A stretch of 64,000 nucleotides of DNA, from the NCBI GenBank assembly GCA_052324925.1, contig JBQPRE010000001.1; one strand, given 5' to 3'. This DNA comes from Flavimobilis sp052324925 (lineage in GTDB: Bacteria > Actinomycetota > Actinomycetes > Actinomycetales > Cellulomonadaceae). This document shows, piece after piece, positions 35,736 to 44,667 of this stretch. The first letter of the stretch is position 1; each line of letters begins with the position of its first letter. The notes below the pieces were generated by a model that did not search any database, was not told where the DNA came from, and saw nothing but the letters and a program-made list of their open reading frames with translations. The translations under genes and the position numbers were made by a program.

Positions 35736-35906
35736 TCAGCCCTCAACGCTCACGAGGCCGCGCTGCGCGCCCTTGACGAGACGACGCGGGATGCGGACGG
35801 TCTGACCGTCGACACGGACCTCGACGAGCTCGGTCGCGGTGGCCTTCCACTGCGAGCGGCGGGCACGGGTGTTTGAGCGGGACATCTTCCGCTTCGGAAC
35901 TGCCAT
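35736..35906 (-). CDS. rpmF: 50S ribosomal protein L32 (cysteine-free form)
   Basis: A 56-residue ribosomal protein with the MAVPKRKMSRSNTRARRS N-terminus. All four zinc-ribbon cysteines are absent, so it is the zinc-independent (C-minus) form. It starts at 35906 with GAAGGA upstream. Its own promoter is at 35981-36010. It is not linked here to the fatty-acid genes that follow rpmF in many bacteria. Confidence 0.95.
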   Translation of the reverse strand: MAVPKRKMSRSNTRARRSQWKATATELVEVRVDGQTVRIPRRLVKGAQRGLVSVEG

Positions 35907-35980
35907 GATCGTCCTTCGACTCGGGTTGAAACCTTGCTCCGACAAAAGCCAAGGCCCGGGGAGCGGTCATATTTCGCCCC

Positions 35981-36010
35981 ATGCTACGGCCGCGCCGGAA
36001 CAGGGGTCAA
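35981..36010 (-). promoter_or_regulatory. rpmF promoter
   Basis: On the minus strand TTGACC (36010-36005), an 18-bp spacer and TAGCAT (35986-35981). The hexamers and spacing match the rRNA promoter at 318-347. The leader is about 70 nt. Confidence 0.6.
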
Positions 36011-36054
36011 ATCACTGGCGATATCACGGACGTAGATCACATCCCGTGAACGAC

Positions 36055-36088
36055 ACGACCTCACCCCTCGGACGAGGGGCGAGGTCGT
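36055..36088. terminator. terminator after hup
   Basis: ACGACCTC-A-CCCCTC pairs with GAGGGG-C-GAGGTCGT around GGAC, 20 bp after the hup stop on the minus strand. Confidence 0.7.
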
Positions 36089-36107
36089 GAACGCCAGGGG
36101 CGCTGCG

Positions 36108-36389
36108 TCAGGCCTGGACGGCCTTCTTGAGCAGCGAGCCAGCCGACAGCTTGACGCCGTAGCCAGCGGGGATCGAGATCTCTTCGCCCGTGCGCGGGTT
36201 ACGACCCGTGCGCGCAGCGCGCTCGACACGCTCGACGGAGAGGAGGCCCGTGAGCTTCACGGCCTCGCCCTTGCCGAGGGACTCGATGAGAACGTCCTGG
36301 AGAGCGGCAACGGCGCGGTCGGCGTCGGCCTTCGTGAGCTCAGCCTTGGCGGCGATGGCCGAGACGAGGTCGGAACGGTTGAGCGACAT
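36108..36389 (-). CDS. hup: nucleoid protein HU
   Basis: A 93-residue DNA-bending HU/IHF-family protein. It begins MSLNRSDLVSAIA and has the GRNPRTGEEISIPA beta-arm with the minor-groove proline. It lacks the Lys/Ala-rich tail of mycobacterial HupB. It is monocistronic with its own terminator. A TAGGAT -10 candidate lies about 90 bp upstream. Confidence 0.95.
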   Translation of the reverse strand: MSLNRSDLVSAIAAKAELTKADADRAVAALQDVLIESLGKGEAVKLTGLLSVERVERAARTGRNPRTGEEISIPAGYGVKLSAGSLLKKAVQA

Positions 36390-36721
36390 ACGTATCCCTT
36401 CATCGGGTCACGGCCCGGCGACGAGGCGTCGGGACGTCAGACTTCTGTGCCCTGCCATATGGCGGGACCGTGGACAATCCTAGGGAATTCTGCCCCGTCC
36501 TCCTATCGAGGGCGCCAGCATCGTTCCGCGTGTCACCGTACATCGTTCACAGGCCCTCGTCGCACGCACGACGCGCCCAGGGCCGCAGGATGTCGCGATG
36601 TTGACCCATTTTTACGGCGCCTCCGGTTGCGGGCGCTCCAAGATCGGGTCACGCTGGTCACCGTCCACATGCCCCGCAAGGCTTGGCATGACTCGCAAAA
36701 GCACCCCCGTCGATCGCGGAA
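36390..36721. promoter_or_regulatory. gap upstream of hup and the anti-sigma-type gene
   Basis: The 332-bp gap holds a leftward -10 candidate TAGGAT (36482-36477) for hup, with no clear -35. On the right there is an isolated TTGACC (36601) without a convincing partner. The small open frames crossing it on the minus strand are shadows. Nothing else is recognisable. Confidence 0.4.
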
Positions 36722-37123
36722 ATGGGGCAACGGTCCATGAAGCACGCACTGGCGATTGCGCATGGCTTCGATGCGATTGCGCCCGCGCGACGCTGGGCTG
36801 CCGGGCACCTCAAAGAGGCGGGCGTCGACGGCCACCTGCTCGACATCCTCGTGCTGCTCGTGAGCGAGGTCGTGACGAACGCTGTCGCACACGCAACCCC
36901 GCCGGTCCTCATGCATCTTGAGGTGTCGAACACGGTCGCGCGTGTCGAGGTCACCGACCAGGCACGCGAAGTGCCCGTCATTCGCCGTCCAGCGCCCACG
37001 CAGGGCGGAGGGCGCGGCGTCGGGCTCGTTGACCAGCTGGCGACGCGCTGGGGCGTCGTGTCATCGGACGACAACGGCTACCTCAAGACCGTCTGGTTCG
37101 AGGTCGCGCTCCGCACCGTCTAG
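36722..37123 (+). CDS. HATPase_c anti-sigma-factor-type ATP-binding protein
   Basis: A 133-residue single-domain GHKL ATPase resembling RsbW/SpoIIAB and the many stand-alone Streptomyces regulators. The N-box is LVSEVVTNAVAHA and the G-box GGGRGVGLVDQLA. No sigma or anti-anti-sigma gene is adjacent. Two starts are possible, ATG 36722 and ATG 36737; neither has a strong ribosome site. Its TAG stop shares a CTAG with the stop of the convergent aminotransferase-fold gene. Confidence 0.8.
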   Translation: MGQRSMKHALAIAHGFDAIAPARRWAAGHLKEAGVDGHLLDILVLLVSEVVTNAVAHATPPVLMHLEVSNTVARVEVTDQAREVPVIRRPAPTQGGGRGVGLVDQLATRWGVVSSDDNGYLKTVWFEVALRTV

Positions 37124-38265
37124 GGCGCGAGCGCAGCCTTCATCCGTCGGACCGCCTCGGTGACGACATCCGCGTGCGTCGCAAAGTTCACCCGCACGTG
37201 GTGCTCGCCGCCGGGACCGAAGAAGAGCCCGTTCGAGAGCCCCACCCGGCCACGCTCGAGAATCTGCTCAGCCGGGTCCTCCCCGGCGTCGTACGCGGAC
37301 AGGTCGAGCCACGCGAGGAACGTCGCCTCAGGCACGCGCATCCGCGCCCGCGGCAGGTGCTCGGCAACGAGATCGACGAGCAGGTCCCGCGACCGTGTGA
37401 GCGCCGGCAGGAGCTCATCGAGCCAGGGGCCGCCGTCGCGGAACGCCGCGGTGTGCGCGACGAGGCTCACGTGGCCGACAGCGTCGAACAGGGTCGACGG
37501 GAGCGCCTCAAGCGTCGCGCGGGCCTGCGGGCCCGCAAGGACGATCGCCGACTTGAAGCCCGCGAGGTTCCACGTCTTGGCCGCGCTCAGGACGGAGAGC
37601 CCGCGCGGGTCGACCGTGAGATACGGCACGAACTCCGCGCCCGGGTGCACCAGGGGCGCGTGCGCCTCGTCGGACACCACGAGCACGCCGTGGCGCTCCG
37701 CTGCCGCGGCAAGCGCAGCGAGCTCGTCGCGCGCGTGCGCGACACCCGTGGGGTTGTGCGGGTTGGCGAGCAGCATGAGGGCGCGGCGGCCGCCCCTCGT
37801 CGCGGCGGCGAACGCCACCTCGAGGGCGGGCACGTCGAGCCGGCCGGCCTCGTCGAGCGCGACCGGGACCACCTCACGCCCGAGCGCGCGCGGGTGGCCG
37901 AAGAACGGGCCGTAGACGGGCGAGGCGACGATGACCTGCTCACCCGGGTCCGTCGCCACCTGGATGACGGCGTCGAGGCCCGACATGATGTCGGGCACGA
38001 CGCGCGACAGGTCGATGTCGACCTCCCAGCCCCAGCGGGCTGCAGCAAAGGCCGCGAGCGCCTCGACGTAGCCCGGCGCGTGGGGCGGGTACCCGGTGTC
38101 GCTGCTCGCCATGAGGTCGGTGACCGCGCGCACGACGGGTTCCGCGAGCGGCACGTCCATCTCGGCGACCCACAGCGGCAGGACGTCAGGCTCATAACGA
38201 CGCCACTTGAGGCTCGTCCGCTCGCGGAGGCGGGCCGGGTCCAGGGAGTTCAGCAGGTCGGTCAC
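37120..38265 (-). CDS. MalY/PatB-type PLP-dependent C-S lyase
   Basis: A 381-residue fold-type I PLP enzyme of the MalY/PatB group, which includes cystathionine beta-lyases. The N-terminus has the typical LKWRRYEPDVLPLWVAEMD, then NPHNPTG, and the PLP lysine in SAAKTWNLAGFKSA. Related enzymes cleave cystathionine or other cysteine S-conjugates. It starts at GTG 38265 with TAGCGT 7 bp upstream (38273-38278). It diverges from a HAD gene with 35 bp between starts. Confidence 0.88.
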   Translation of the reverse strand: MTDLLNSLDPARLRERTSLKWRRYEPDVLPLWVAEMDVPLAEPVVRAVTDLMASSDTGYPPHAPGYVEALAAFAAARWGWEVDIDLSRVVPDIMSGLDAVIQVATDPGEQVIVASPVYGPFFGHPRALGREVVPVALDEAGRLDVPALEVAFAAATRGGRRALMLLANPHNPTGVAHARDELAALAAAAERHGVLVVSDEAHAPLVHPGAEFVPYLTVDPRGLSVLSAAKTWNLAGFKSAIVLAGPQARATLEALPSTLFDAVGHVSLVAHTAAFRDGGPWLDELLPALTRSRDLLVDLVAEHLPRARMRVPEATFLAWLDLSAYDAGEDPAEQILERGRVGLSNGLFFGPGGEHHVRVNFATHADVVTEAVRRMKAALAP

Positions 38266-38300
38266 ATCGCTGACGCTACCCGCTGGGCGATGATGAGCCA

Positions 38301-39161
38301 GTGACTTCTCGTATTCGCCTCATCGCCTCGGACGTCGACGGCACGCTCCTCACGCCCGACCACCGCATCACCCCTGCCGTGCGCGCCGCCGTGCGTCGCG
38401 CGACCGACGCGGGCGTGACCGTCGTCCTCGCCTCGGCCCGCGGCCCCGAGGCGTTCCGGCACATCGTCCAGGAGCTCGGGCTGCCACCCTTCGCGGACGC
38501 GCCGTCGGAGGACCCCCTCGCCGGCGCCTTCGTGTCGTTCCAGGGAGCGGTCGTCGGGCACCTGCTCGCGGACGGCACGCTCGACGTCCTCCACGAGACG
38601 CGCCTCGACCTCGAGATCGCGCGCACGGTCGTGCGCACCGTCATCGACGCGGGGCACGTCGCCAACTGGTACGACGGCGCCGACTGGCTCCCGTCGCGCT
38701 GGGACGAGCAGGGTGAGCACGAGGCGCGCGCGACGGGTGTGGAGCCGACGGGCTTCATCGGGGACGCCCAGCTGCTCGACGCGAGCGCGCGCGCACCGCA
38801 CAAGCTCATGGTTCCGCCGTGCTCGTGGGACCCGACGCTCGTGCCGCGCATCGCGGCCGCACTGCCGGCCGGCTGCAGCGGGTTCCTCTCGGGTGAGCAC
38901 TATCTCGAGATCGTTGCCGAGGGCGTGGACAAGTCGACGGGTCTGGTCCAGCTCGCGGGTGATCTCGGCGTCGGGCCTGAGGCCATGGCCGCAATCGGCG
39001 ACGGCCCCAACGACCTGGGCATGTTTGCGCACGTCGGGACGTCGATCGCGATGGCGAATGCATCCGATGCGGTCAAGGCCGCAGCCACGTGGGTGACAGG
39101 GTCGAACCTCGACGACGGGCTCGCGGTGGCGATCGACCGCCTCCTCGCCTCCAACGGCTAG
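38301..39161 (+). CDS. Cof-type HAD hydrolase
   Basis: A 286-residue HAD-IIB phosphatase. The nucleophile motif is SDVDGTLL (D11, D13), and motif IV is GDGPNDLGMF near residue 234. Members dephosphorylate sugar phosphates, FMN or PLP; specificity is not readable. It starts at GTG 38301 with GATGAT 6 bp upstream, so probably leaderless. Confidence 0.87.
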   Translation: MTSRIRLIASDVDGTLLTPDHRITPAVRAAVRRATDAGVTVVLASARGPEAFRHIVQELGLPPFADAPSEDPLAGAFVSFQGAVVGHLLADGTLDVLHETRLDLEIARTVVRTVIDAGHVANWYDGADWLPSRWDEQGEHEARATGVEPTGFIGDAQLLDASARAPHKLMVPPCSWDPTLVPRIAAALPAGCSGFLSGEHYLEIVAEGVDKSTGLVQLAGDLGVGPEAMAAIGDGPNDLGMFAHVGTSIAMANASDAVKAAATWVTGSNLDDGLAVAIDRLLASNG

Positions 39162-39202
39162 CGGCGCGGGCGCAGGCGTCGTCCAGCCTGGGAGGATGAC
39201 GT

Positions 39203-39772
39203 ATGCCATCGGGGAGCTCCATCGTCTTCATCGGACCCGCAGCGACAGGGAAGTCAACCATCGGTGGACTCCTTGCCTCAGCGCTCGGGCGCACGCTGGT
39301 CGACGCTGACGAGGTGGGCGACCGCTACTACGCCGAGGTCGGCTGGAGCATCGACCGGCTCGTCGAACGCATCGCAGACGTGGGTCGTGTGGCCGCCGAG
39401 CGGGAGTGGGAGGCCGCCCGGGCCCATGCCGTCGCACGCATCATCGAGGACTACCCGGGCGCGGTCATCGCGCTCGGAGCGGGCCACGCGTCGTACACGG
39501 ACGCGGAGTGTCACTCGGCGGTTCGCGACGCGCTGAGCGTCGTGCCCCACGTCATCCTCCTCCTGCCCTCTCTCAACCGCGCCGAAGCCCTGCACGAACT
39601 GCGCACTCGCTCACGTGAGAGCAAGGGAACCGACTGGGTGCGCGATGGCCACGACTTTCTCGCCGAGTGGTTCGACGACCCCGGAACACGGGCGCTCGCG
39701 ACCATGACGGTCGTGACGGGCCACGAGTCCCCCGCTCACACCGTGAGTCGTCTTCGCACACTCCTCGTCTGA
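39203..39772 (+). CDS. shikimate-kinase-like P-loop kinase
   Basis: A 189-residue NMP-kinase-fold protein. The P-loop GPAATGKST is at 11-19, followed by a VDADEVGDRYY segment like the shikimate-kinase substrate D. The rest is divergent and the substrate is unknown; the shikimate cluster is not here. It begins at ATG 39203, 5 bp after GAGGAT. The upstream TGGGAGGATG is also found before the next gene. Confidence 0.75.
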   Translation: MPSGSSIVFIGPAATGKSTIGGLLASALGRTLVDADEVGDRYYAEVGWSIDRLVERIADVGRVAAEREWEAARAHAVARIIEDYPGAVIALGAGHASYTDAECHSAVRDALSVVPHVILLLPSLNRAEALHELRTRSRESKGTDWVRDGHDFLAEWFDDPGTRALATMTVVTGHESPAHTVSRLRTLLV

Positions 39773-39806
39773 TCGCCCGCGTCGTGCAGGCTGGGAGGAT
39801 GGGGGC

Positions 39807-40490
39807 GTGAGCATCGTCGACGATCCCGCACGGGGCGACGCATCGTCGCCGCCGCTGCCGTCGACCGTCGCGGGTACGACGATCCACGAGCTGGTCATCA
39901 AGAAGTCGCGCTTCATCACGCGACTCGTCCACGTGACGTCGGTCGACGAGGCCGACGCCGTCATCGCAGCCATCCGCAAGGAGTTCTGGGACGCGCGGCA
40001 CCACTGCGTCGCGATGGTCCTCGGCACGCACGCCGACCAGCAACGCTCCAACGACGACGGTGAGCCCTCGGGAACCGCCGGCATCCCCATGCTCGAGGTG
40101 CTGCGCCACCGCCATGTCACCGACGTCGTCGCCGTCGTCACGCGCTACTTCGGAGGGGTACTGCTCGGCGCAGGTGGGCTCGTGCGCGCGTACTCCGGAG
40201 CCGTCGCCGAGACGCTCGACGTCGCCCCGATCATCCGACGTGAAGAGCTCGTCGAGCTCGCGCTGCCCGTTCCGTTCGCGGAGGCCGGGCGCGTCGAGCA
40301 CGTCGTGAGGACGTGGCTCGCGGCGCACGACGGCGTGCTCGCGGGCGTCGACTACGACGCCGAGGCCCTCTTCACGGTGCTCATTCCACCCCGCCTTCTC
40401 AGCGGCTTCACGGCCGAGCTGGCGGCCGCGACGTCGGGCACGGTTGAGCCCCTCGAGCGTGGCCGCCGCATCGCCGACGTACCGGTCTAG
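39807..40490 (+). CDS. YigZ/IMPACT-family protein
   Basis: A 227-residue protein of the UPF0029/IMPACT family. It has KKSRFI, DARHHC, DDGEPSGTAGIPML and RYFGGVLLGAGGLVRAYS, the family hallmarks. Function is uncertain; the eukaryotic homologue acts on the Gcn2 pathway. The GTG start at 39807 follows GAGGAT by 6 bp. Confidence 0.88.
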   Translation: MSIVDDPARGDASSPPLPSTVAGTTIHELVIKKSRFITRLVHVTSVDEADAVIAAIRKEFWDARHHCVAMVLGTHADQQRSNDDGEPSGTAGIPMLEVLRHRHVTDVVAVVTRYFGGVLLGAGGLVRAYSGAVAETLDVAPIIRREELVELALPVPFAEAGRVEHVVRTWLAAHDGVLAGVDYDAEALFTVLIPPRLLSGFTAELAAATSGTVEPLERGRRIADVPV

Positions 40491-40500
40491 CACCGCAGGA

Positions 40501-40521
40501 GCCGGGCGGGGCGCGCCCGGC
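40501..40521. terminator. short hairpin between convergent genes
   Basis: GCCGGGCG pairs with CGCCCGGC around a 5-base loop, between the YigZ-family stop and the glycerate kinase stop. Confidence 0.55.
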
Positions 40522-40524
40522 CCG

Positions 40525-41691
40525 TCAGCCCTCGCACCACGCGGTCCGCGCGAGGTGCGCGCCCGCGCGCTCAAGCCAGTACGCCGGGTCCGCAAGCGCT
40601 GCCTCGAGGGATCCCGCCTCACTCACCAGGTCGACGACCACGCCTCCCACCTGCTGACACATCCGCTCTCTGCGATCGACGTCGTCGCCCGCGAGCGCGT
40701 CGGCCACGCCGGGCTCAGCCGAGCCGACGACGAACCCCACCGGGAGGCCAGCCGCCCGCGCACGCCGCGCAACCTCTGCCGGAGCCTTGCCCGCGAGCGA
40801 CTGCGCATCGAGACGCCCCTCCCCCGTGAGGACGAGATCGGCTCCCGCCAGGTGCGCGTCGAGCCCCACGGCGTCGGCGATCGCCGCCGCCCCCTGCACG
40901 AGCCGAGCTCCCCACGCGACGAGCCCGAACGCGGTCCCACCCGCAGCCCCGACCCCCGCCCTGCCCGACGTTCCACACGGCACCTCGCCCGACGCCTCCA
41001 GCAGGTCCGACCAGCGCCCGAGAGCCGCGTCGAGCAGGGCGACGTCGTCGGGTGTGGCTCCCTTCTGCGGCCCGAAGACGGCCGCTGCGCCCGCCGGGCC
41101 GCACAGGGGGCTCGTCACGTCACCCCAGACCTCGACACCGTCGGGCGGCAACGCCACGAGCTCGGCGAGCTCGACCGACGCGGCACGCGCGAGGCCACGA
41201 CCACCGTCGGGCACGTCTTGGCCCGACGCGTCACGGACACGCGCGCCAAGCGCACGCAGAAGCCCGAGGCCCCCGTCGGTCGACGCACTGCCGCCGAGCG
41301 TCACGACGAGTCGGCGCGGCCGCGCTGCGAGCGCCGCCCGCACCACCTCCCCCACACCCCGGGTGTGCGCGTCGAGCGGGAGGGGTCGGTCAAGGAGCGT
41401 GAGGCCGCTCGCGCACGCCAGCTCGACAACCGCGGTCCCGTCCGGGAGCGCAAGCCACGCGGCCCTCACCGTGCGATCGTCGGGGCCCGTGACCGTCACC
41501 GGGCGGCGCACCGCGGCCGGGACCGCGCGCTCGAGCGCATCGAGCGTGCCCTCACCGCCGTCGGCCATGGGCAGCTCGACGCACACGTCGTCCGGCCGCA
41601 CCGCACCCCAGCCGCGCGCGATCGCGGCCGCAACACCGACCGCGCCGAGCGAACCCTTGAACGAGTCCGGCGCGACGACGACGCGCCTCAC
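40525..41691 (-). CDS. glycerate kinase (GlxK/GarK family)
   Basis: A 388-residue glycerate kinase of the bacterial type II family, giving 2- or 3-phosphoglycerate. It begins RRVVVAPDSFKGSL, and MADGGEGT, LGGSASTDGG and VLTGEGRLDAQSLAGK are present. The GTG at 41691 is chosen as start because it overlaps the upstream gene's TGA as GTGA; the open frame to 41736 would overlap that gene by 49 bp and add no family sequence. Confidence 0.9.
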   Translation of the reverse strand: MRRVVVAPDSFKGSLGAVGVAAAIARGWGAVRPDDVCVELPMADGGEGTLDALERAVPAAVRRPVTVTGPDDRTVRAAWLALPDGTAVVELACASGLTLLDRPLPLDAHTRGVGEVVRAALAARPRRLVVTLGGSASTDGGLGLLRALGARVRDASGQDVPDGGRGLARAASVELAELVALPPDGVEVWGDVTSPLCGPAGAAAVFGPQKGATPDDVALLDAALGRWSDLLEASGEVPCGTSGRAGVGAAGGTAFGLVAWGARLVQGAAAIADAVGLDAHLAGADLVLTGEGRLDAQSLAGKAPAEVARRARAAGLPVGFVVGSAEPGVADALAGDDVDRRERMCQQVGGVVVDLVSEAGSLEAALADPAYWLERAGAHLARTAWCEG

Positions 41692-41996
41692 CACGGGTCG
41701 GACCGCCGCGTCACGGGGTGGAAGCGCGAGCCCCACCGGCGCGTCACCTCGACCCCGAGCACCTGTGCGACGAGGTTCGTCCGAGCGCGCGTCAGCTCGG
41801 CGACGCGAAACGCCTCGTCGTCGTCGTCAGCCGTGAACCGCACCGTCACGCGCGGCAGGCCACGGACGATCCCGACGTCCCACGCCTCAACCTCGGTGAG
41901 CTCGCGCGCCCCCGCGACGGCGGCGGGAAGCACCTGGTCGGGCGTGCGCCCCACGCGCATCTCACCGATCGGCAGGACAACGCGGTACGTAGGCAC
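41688..41996 (-). CDS. small conserved protein upstream of glycerate kinase
   Basis: A 102-residue soluble protein I do not recognise. It is strongly charged in the middle (ADDDDEAFRVAEL) and ends in a basic tail. TAGGGT (42003-42008) lies 6 bp before the GTG start, suggesting a leaderless message. It is translationally coupled to glycerate kinase, which suggests co-regulation rather than a known function. Confidence 0.7.
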   Translation of the reverse strand: MPTYRVVLPIGEMRVGRTPDQVLPAAVAGARELTEVEAWDVGIVRGLPRVTVRFTADDDDEAFRVAELTRARTNLVAQVLGVEVTRRWGSRFHPVTRRSDPW

Positions 41997-42191
41997 GCCA
42001 CCACCCTAGGTGCGCACGGCGCACGCCGTCGGAGCACCATGGCCGGCGACTCAGCACGGCCGGGGAGGGAAATAACCTTGGGGCGTGCGCCGTTGGGGTG
42101 AGGCAATGTGATGTGCCCCCTCCGACGGCACCCCCAGCCCCACCCGTCTGCCCCCTTGGGCGCCCCGTGCCCCGCCGACCGAAGGACACCC

Positions 42192-43727
42192 GTGCGCAGC
42201 ACACCCTCGCCCTCCCGCCCCGACGCCGCAGCCGACGCCGCGCCACACCCGGTCGCGGACACTGCCGCAGCCGTGTCGACAGGCTCGACGCCCCGCAGCC
42301 AAGGCGTCATCTGGCTCCTGCTCGCGGCCGCGTTCGTCGTCATCCTCAACGAGACGATCATGGGCGTCGCGATCCCGCACCTCATGACCGACCTCAGCAT
42401 CGACGCCGTCGCAGCCCAATGGCTCACCACCGCGTTCATGCTCACGATGGCCGTCGTCATCCCCGTCACCGGCTACCTGCTGGAGCGCGTGACGACCCGC
42501 ACCCTGTTCATCGCGGCCATGTCACTGTTCTCGACCGGCACGCTCGTCGCCGCGCTCGCACCCGGCTTCCCCGTCCTGCTCGGGGCACGCGTCGTCCAGG
42601 CGTCGGGCACCGCGATCATGATGCCCCTGCTCATGACGACGATCATGACGCTCGTCGCCCCCGAACGACGCGGCCGCCTCATGGGCCGCATCTCGATCGT
42701 CATGTCCGTCGCGCCCGCGATCGGCCCCACCATCTCGGGCCTCGTGCTCAAGTACCTCACGTGGCGCTGGATGTTCCTCATCGTTCTGCCCATCGCACTC
42801 GCGATGCTCGCGATCGGCGCCCGTCACGTGACGAACGTCGGCGAGACCCGCAAGGCCCCGCTCGACCCCCTCTCGATCGTGCTCGCCGCACTCGGGTTCG
42901 GCGGCCTCGTCTACGGGCTGTCGCTCGTCGGCGGTGAGGGCACGGGGGACACGGCCGCCGCGCACGCGGCCCAGGGCCGCGCGATGGTTCTCGCGCTGAG
43001 CGTCGGCGGGGCCGCACTCGTCGCGTTCGTCGTCCGCCAGCTGCTGCGGCAGCGGACGAACTCCGCGCTGCTCGACCTGCGTCCCTTCCGCTCTCGCAAC
43101 TTCGCCGTCTCGATCGGGCTCATGACGGTGCTCATGGCGGTCCTCTTCGGCACGATCATCCTGCTGCCGCTCTTCATGCAGCGGTCCCTCGGTCTCGACA
43201 CCCTGCAGTCGGGGCTCGTGCTCCTGCCCGGATCGCTGCTCATGGGCCTGTGCGGCCCGATCGTCGGCCGCGCGTACGACCGCTTCGGGCCGCGCCCGCT
43301 CGTCGTTCCCGGGGTGACGATCGTGTCGGCCGTCCTGTGGTCGCTCACCCAGGTGACCGAGACGACCCCGACGGCCCTTCTCGTCACCGCGCACGTGACG
43401 CTCTCGTTCGGGCTCGCGCTCACGTTCACCCCGCTGTTCACGTCGTCGCTCGGGTCGGTCGAGCCGCGGCTGTACTCGCACGGATCAGCGATCCTCGGAA
43501 CCGTGCAGCAGGTCGCCGGTGCCATCGGCACGGCCGTCTTCGTCACGCTCATGGCGTCCGGCGCGGCTGCGATGCTGGCCGACGGGGCGACCGAGACGGT
43601 GGCGACGGCTGCCGGCGTGCGGTCCGCGTTCCTCGTCGGCGCGATCGTCTCGCTCGGAGCCGTCGGGCTCTCGCTCTTCGTGCGTCGGCCCGACCTGACG
43701 GGACCAGCCGCGCCGCCCGTCCACTAG
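42192..43727 (+). CDS. DHA2-family MFS drug transporter
   Basis: A 511-residue exporter with about 14 membrane segments of the EmrB/QacA type. Motif C-like VMSVAPAIGPTISG lies in TM5 and LDPLSIVLAALGFG follows the first half. The proton-coupled efflux substrate is unknown. The GTG at 42192 is preferred because GAAGGA lies 5 bases upstream; the frame is open from 42108. A repressor gene is not adjacent. Confidence 0.88.
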   Translation: MRSTPSPSRPDAAADAAPHPVADTAAAVSTGSTPRSQGVIWLLLAAAFVVILNETIMGVAIPHLMTDLSIDAVAAQWLTTAFMLTMAVVIPVTGYLLERVTTRTLFIAAMSLFSTGTLVAALAPGFPVLLGARVVQASGTAIMMPLLMTTIMTLVAPERRGRLMGRISIVMSVAPAIGPTISGLVLKYLTWRWMFLIVLPIALAMLAIGARHVTNVGETRKAPLDPLSIVLAALGFGGLVYGLSLVGGEGTGDTAAAHAAQGRAMVLALSVGGAALVAFVVRQLLRQRTNSALLDLRPFRSRNFAVSIGLMTVLMAVLFGTIILLPLFMQRSLGLDTLQSGLVLLPGSLLMGLCGPIVGRAYDRFGPRPLVVPGVTIVSAVLWSLTQVTETTPTALLVTAHVTLSFGLALTFTPLFTSSLGSVEPRLYSHGSAILGTVQQVAGAIGTAVFVTLMASGAAAMLADGATETVATAAGVRSAFLVGAIVSLGAVGLSLFVRRPDLTGPAAPPVH

Positions 43728-43737
43728 CACGCGGTGC

Positions 43738-43763
43738 CGGGCCCGCACGGGCCCGGCACTCGG
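43738..43763 (+). terminator. terminator after the DHA2 gene
   Basis: GTGCCGGGCCC pairs with GGGCCCGGCAC around a 4-base loop, starting 10 bp after the stop. Confidence 0.7.
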
Positions 43764-43838
43764 GGCGCCAGGGGTCTCAGCCCGTGCACGACGCGGACGA
43801 CGGTCGTAGCGTGGAGATCCCCCGAGGGAAGGACCATC

Positions 43839-44615
43839 ATGAGCACGCCTGCCCTGCGTCCCGGCGTCGTCGCCTGGATCGACATCTCGACGACCGACTT
43901 CGACGCAACCCGCCCCTTCTACGAGTCCGTGCTCGGCTGGCGGATCGTCGATGCGGGCGAGGAGAGCGACCACTACCAGCTCGTGTACGTCGGCGACCGC
44001 CTCGTCGCCGGCCTCATGCCCGTGACGCCCGAGTCCGACACGATGATCCCCGGCGCTCGCAACACGTGGACCGTCACGCTCGCGGTCACCGACATCGAGG
44101 CAGCAGTCGCACGCGCCCGCGCCGAGGGAGCGACGATCCACCACGAGCCCATGACGTTGCCCGACGGCCCCGTCCTCGCGTTCATCGCCGACCCGTCCGG
44201 CGTCGACGTGGGCCTCATGCAGATCGCCGAGGGCTCGACACAGACGTTCGACGGCACCACGGCGGGAAGCCCCGCCTGGGCCGAGCTCTGGTCGAACGAC
44301 TACGCACGCGCTCGCGACTTCTACACGCGCGTCGTCGGGTGGGACCTCAACGACGACATGGTCTCCGACACGTTCCGCTACGCCCGACACATGAGCGACG
44401 GCGAGCCCGCGCTCGCGCTCGTCGACGCGACGCTCGAGGACTCCGTCGACGGCGGCCGCTGGCACGTGTACTTCAAGGTCGACGACGTCGACGAGGCTCT
44501 CGCCCGCGTCACCGCAGCGGGCGGCACGGCAGTCTCAGGAGTCGATGACACGCCGTTCGGACGTCTCGCCGTCGTCACCGACCCGACCGGAGCGATCTTC
44601 CGGCTCGTGTCCTAG
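43839..44615 (+). CDS. tandem VOC (glyoxalase-like) protein
   Basis: A 258-residue protein made of two vicinal-oxygen-chelate domains (about 8-128 and 138-258). Each begins with a W-x-(D/E)-L or WIDIS strand and an ARDFY/TRPFYESVLGW helix. Such proteins include glyoxalase-like and antibiotic-binding members; no defined substrate can be given. It starts at 43839 with GAAGGA upstream, and a TAGCGT box (43807-43812) would give a short leader. Confidence 0.85.
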   Translation: MSTPALRPGVVAWIDISTTDFDATRPFYESVLGWRIVDAGEESDHYQLVYVGDRLVAGLMPVTPESDTMIPGARNTWTVTLAVTDIEAAVARARAEGATIHHEPMTLPDGPVLAFIADPSGVDVGLMQIAEGSTQTFDGTTAGSPAWAELWSNDYARARDFYTRVVGWDLNDDMVSDTFRYARHMSDGEPALALVDATLEDSVDGGRWHVYFKVDDVDEALARVTAAGGTAVSGVDDTPFGRLAVVTDPTGAIFRLVS

Positions 44616-44623
44616 CGCTGCCC

Positions 44624-44643
44624 GGGGGCACCTCGGTGCCCCC
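44624..44643. terminator. hairpin between VOC and asparaginase genes
   Basis: GGGGGCAC-CTCG-GTGCCCCC forms an 8-bp stem between two convergent genes, nested within a longer CTGCCC...GGGCAG pairing. Confidence 0.7.
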
Positions 44644-44667
44644 GTCGTGCCGGGCAGTCCCCGGCGC

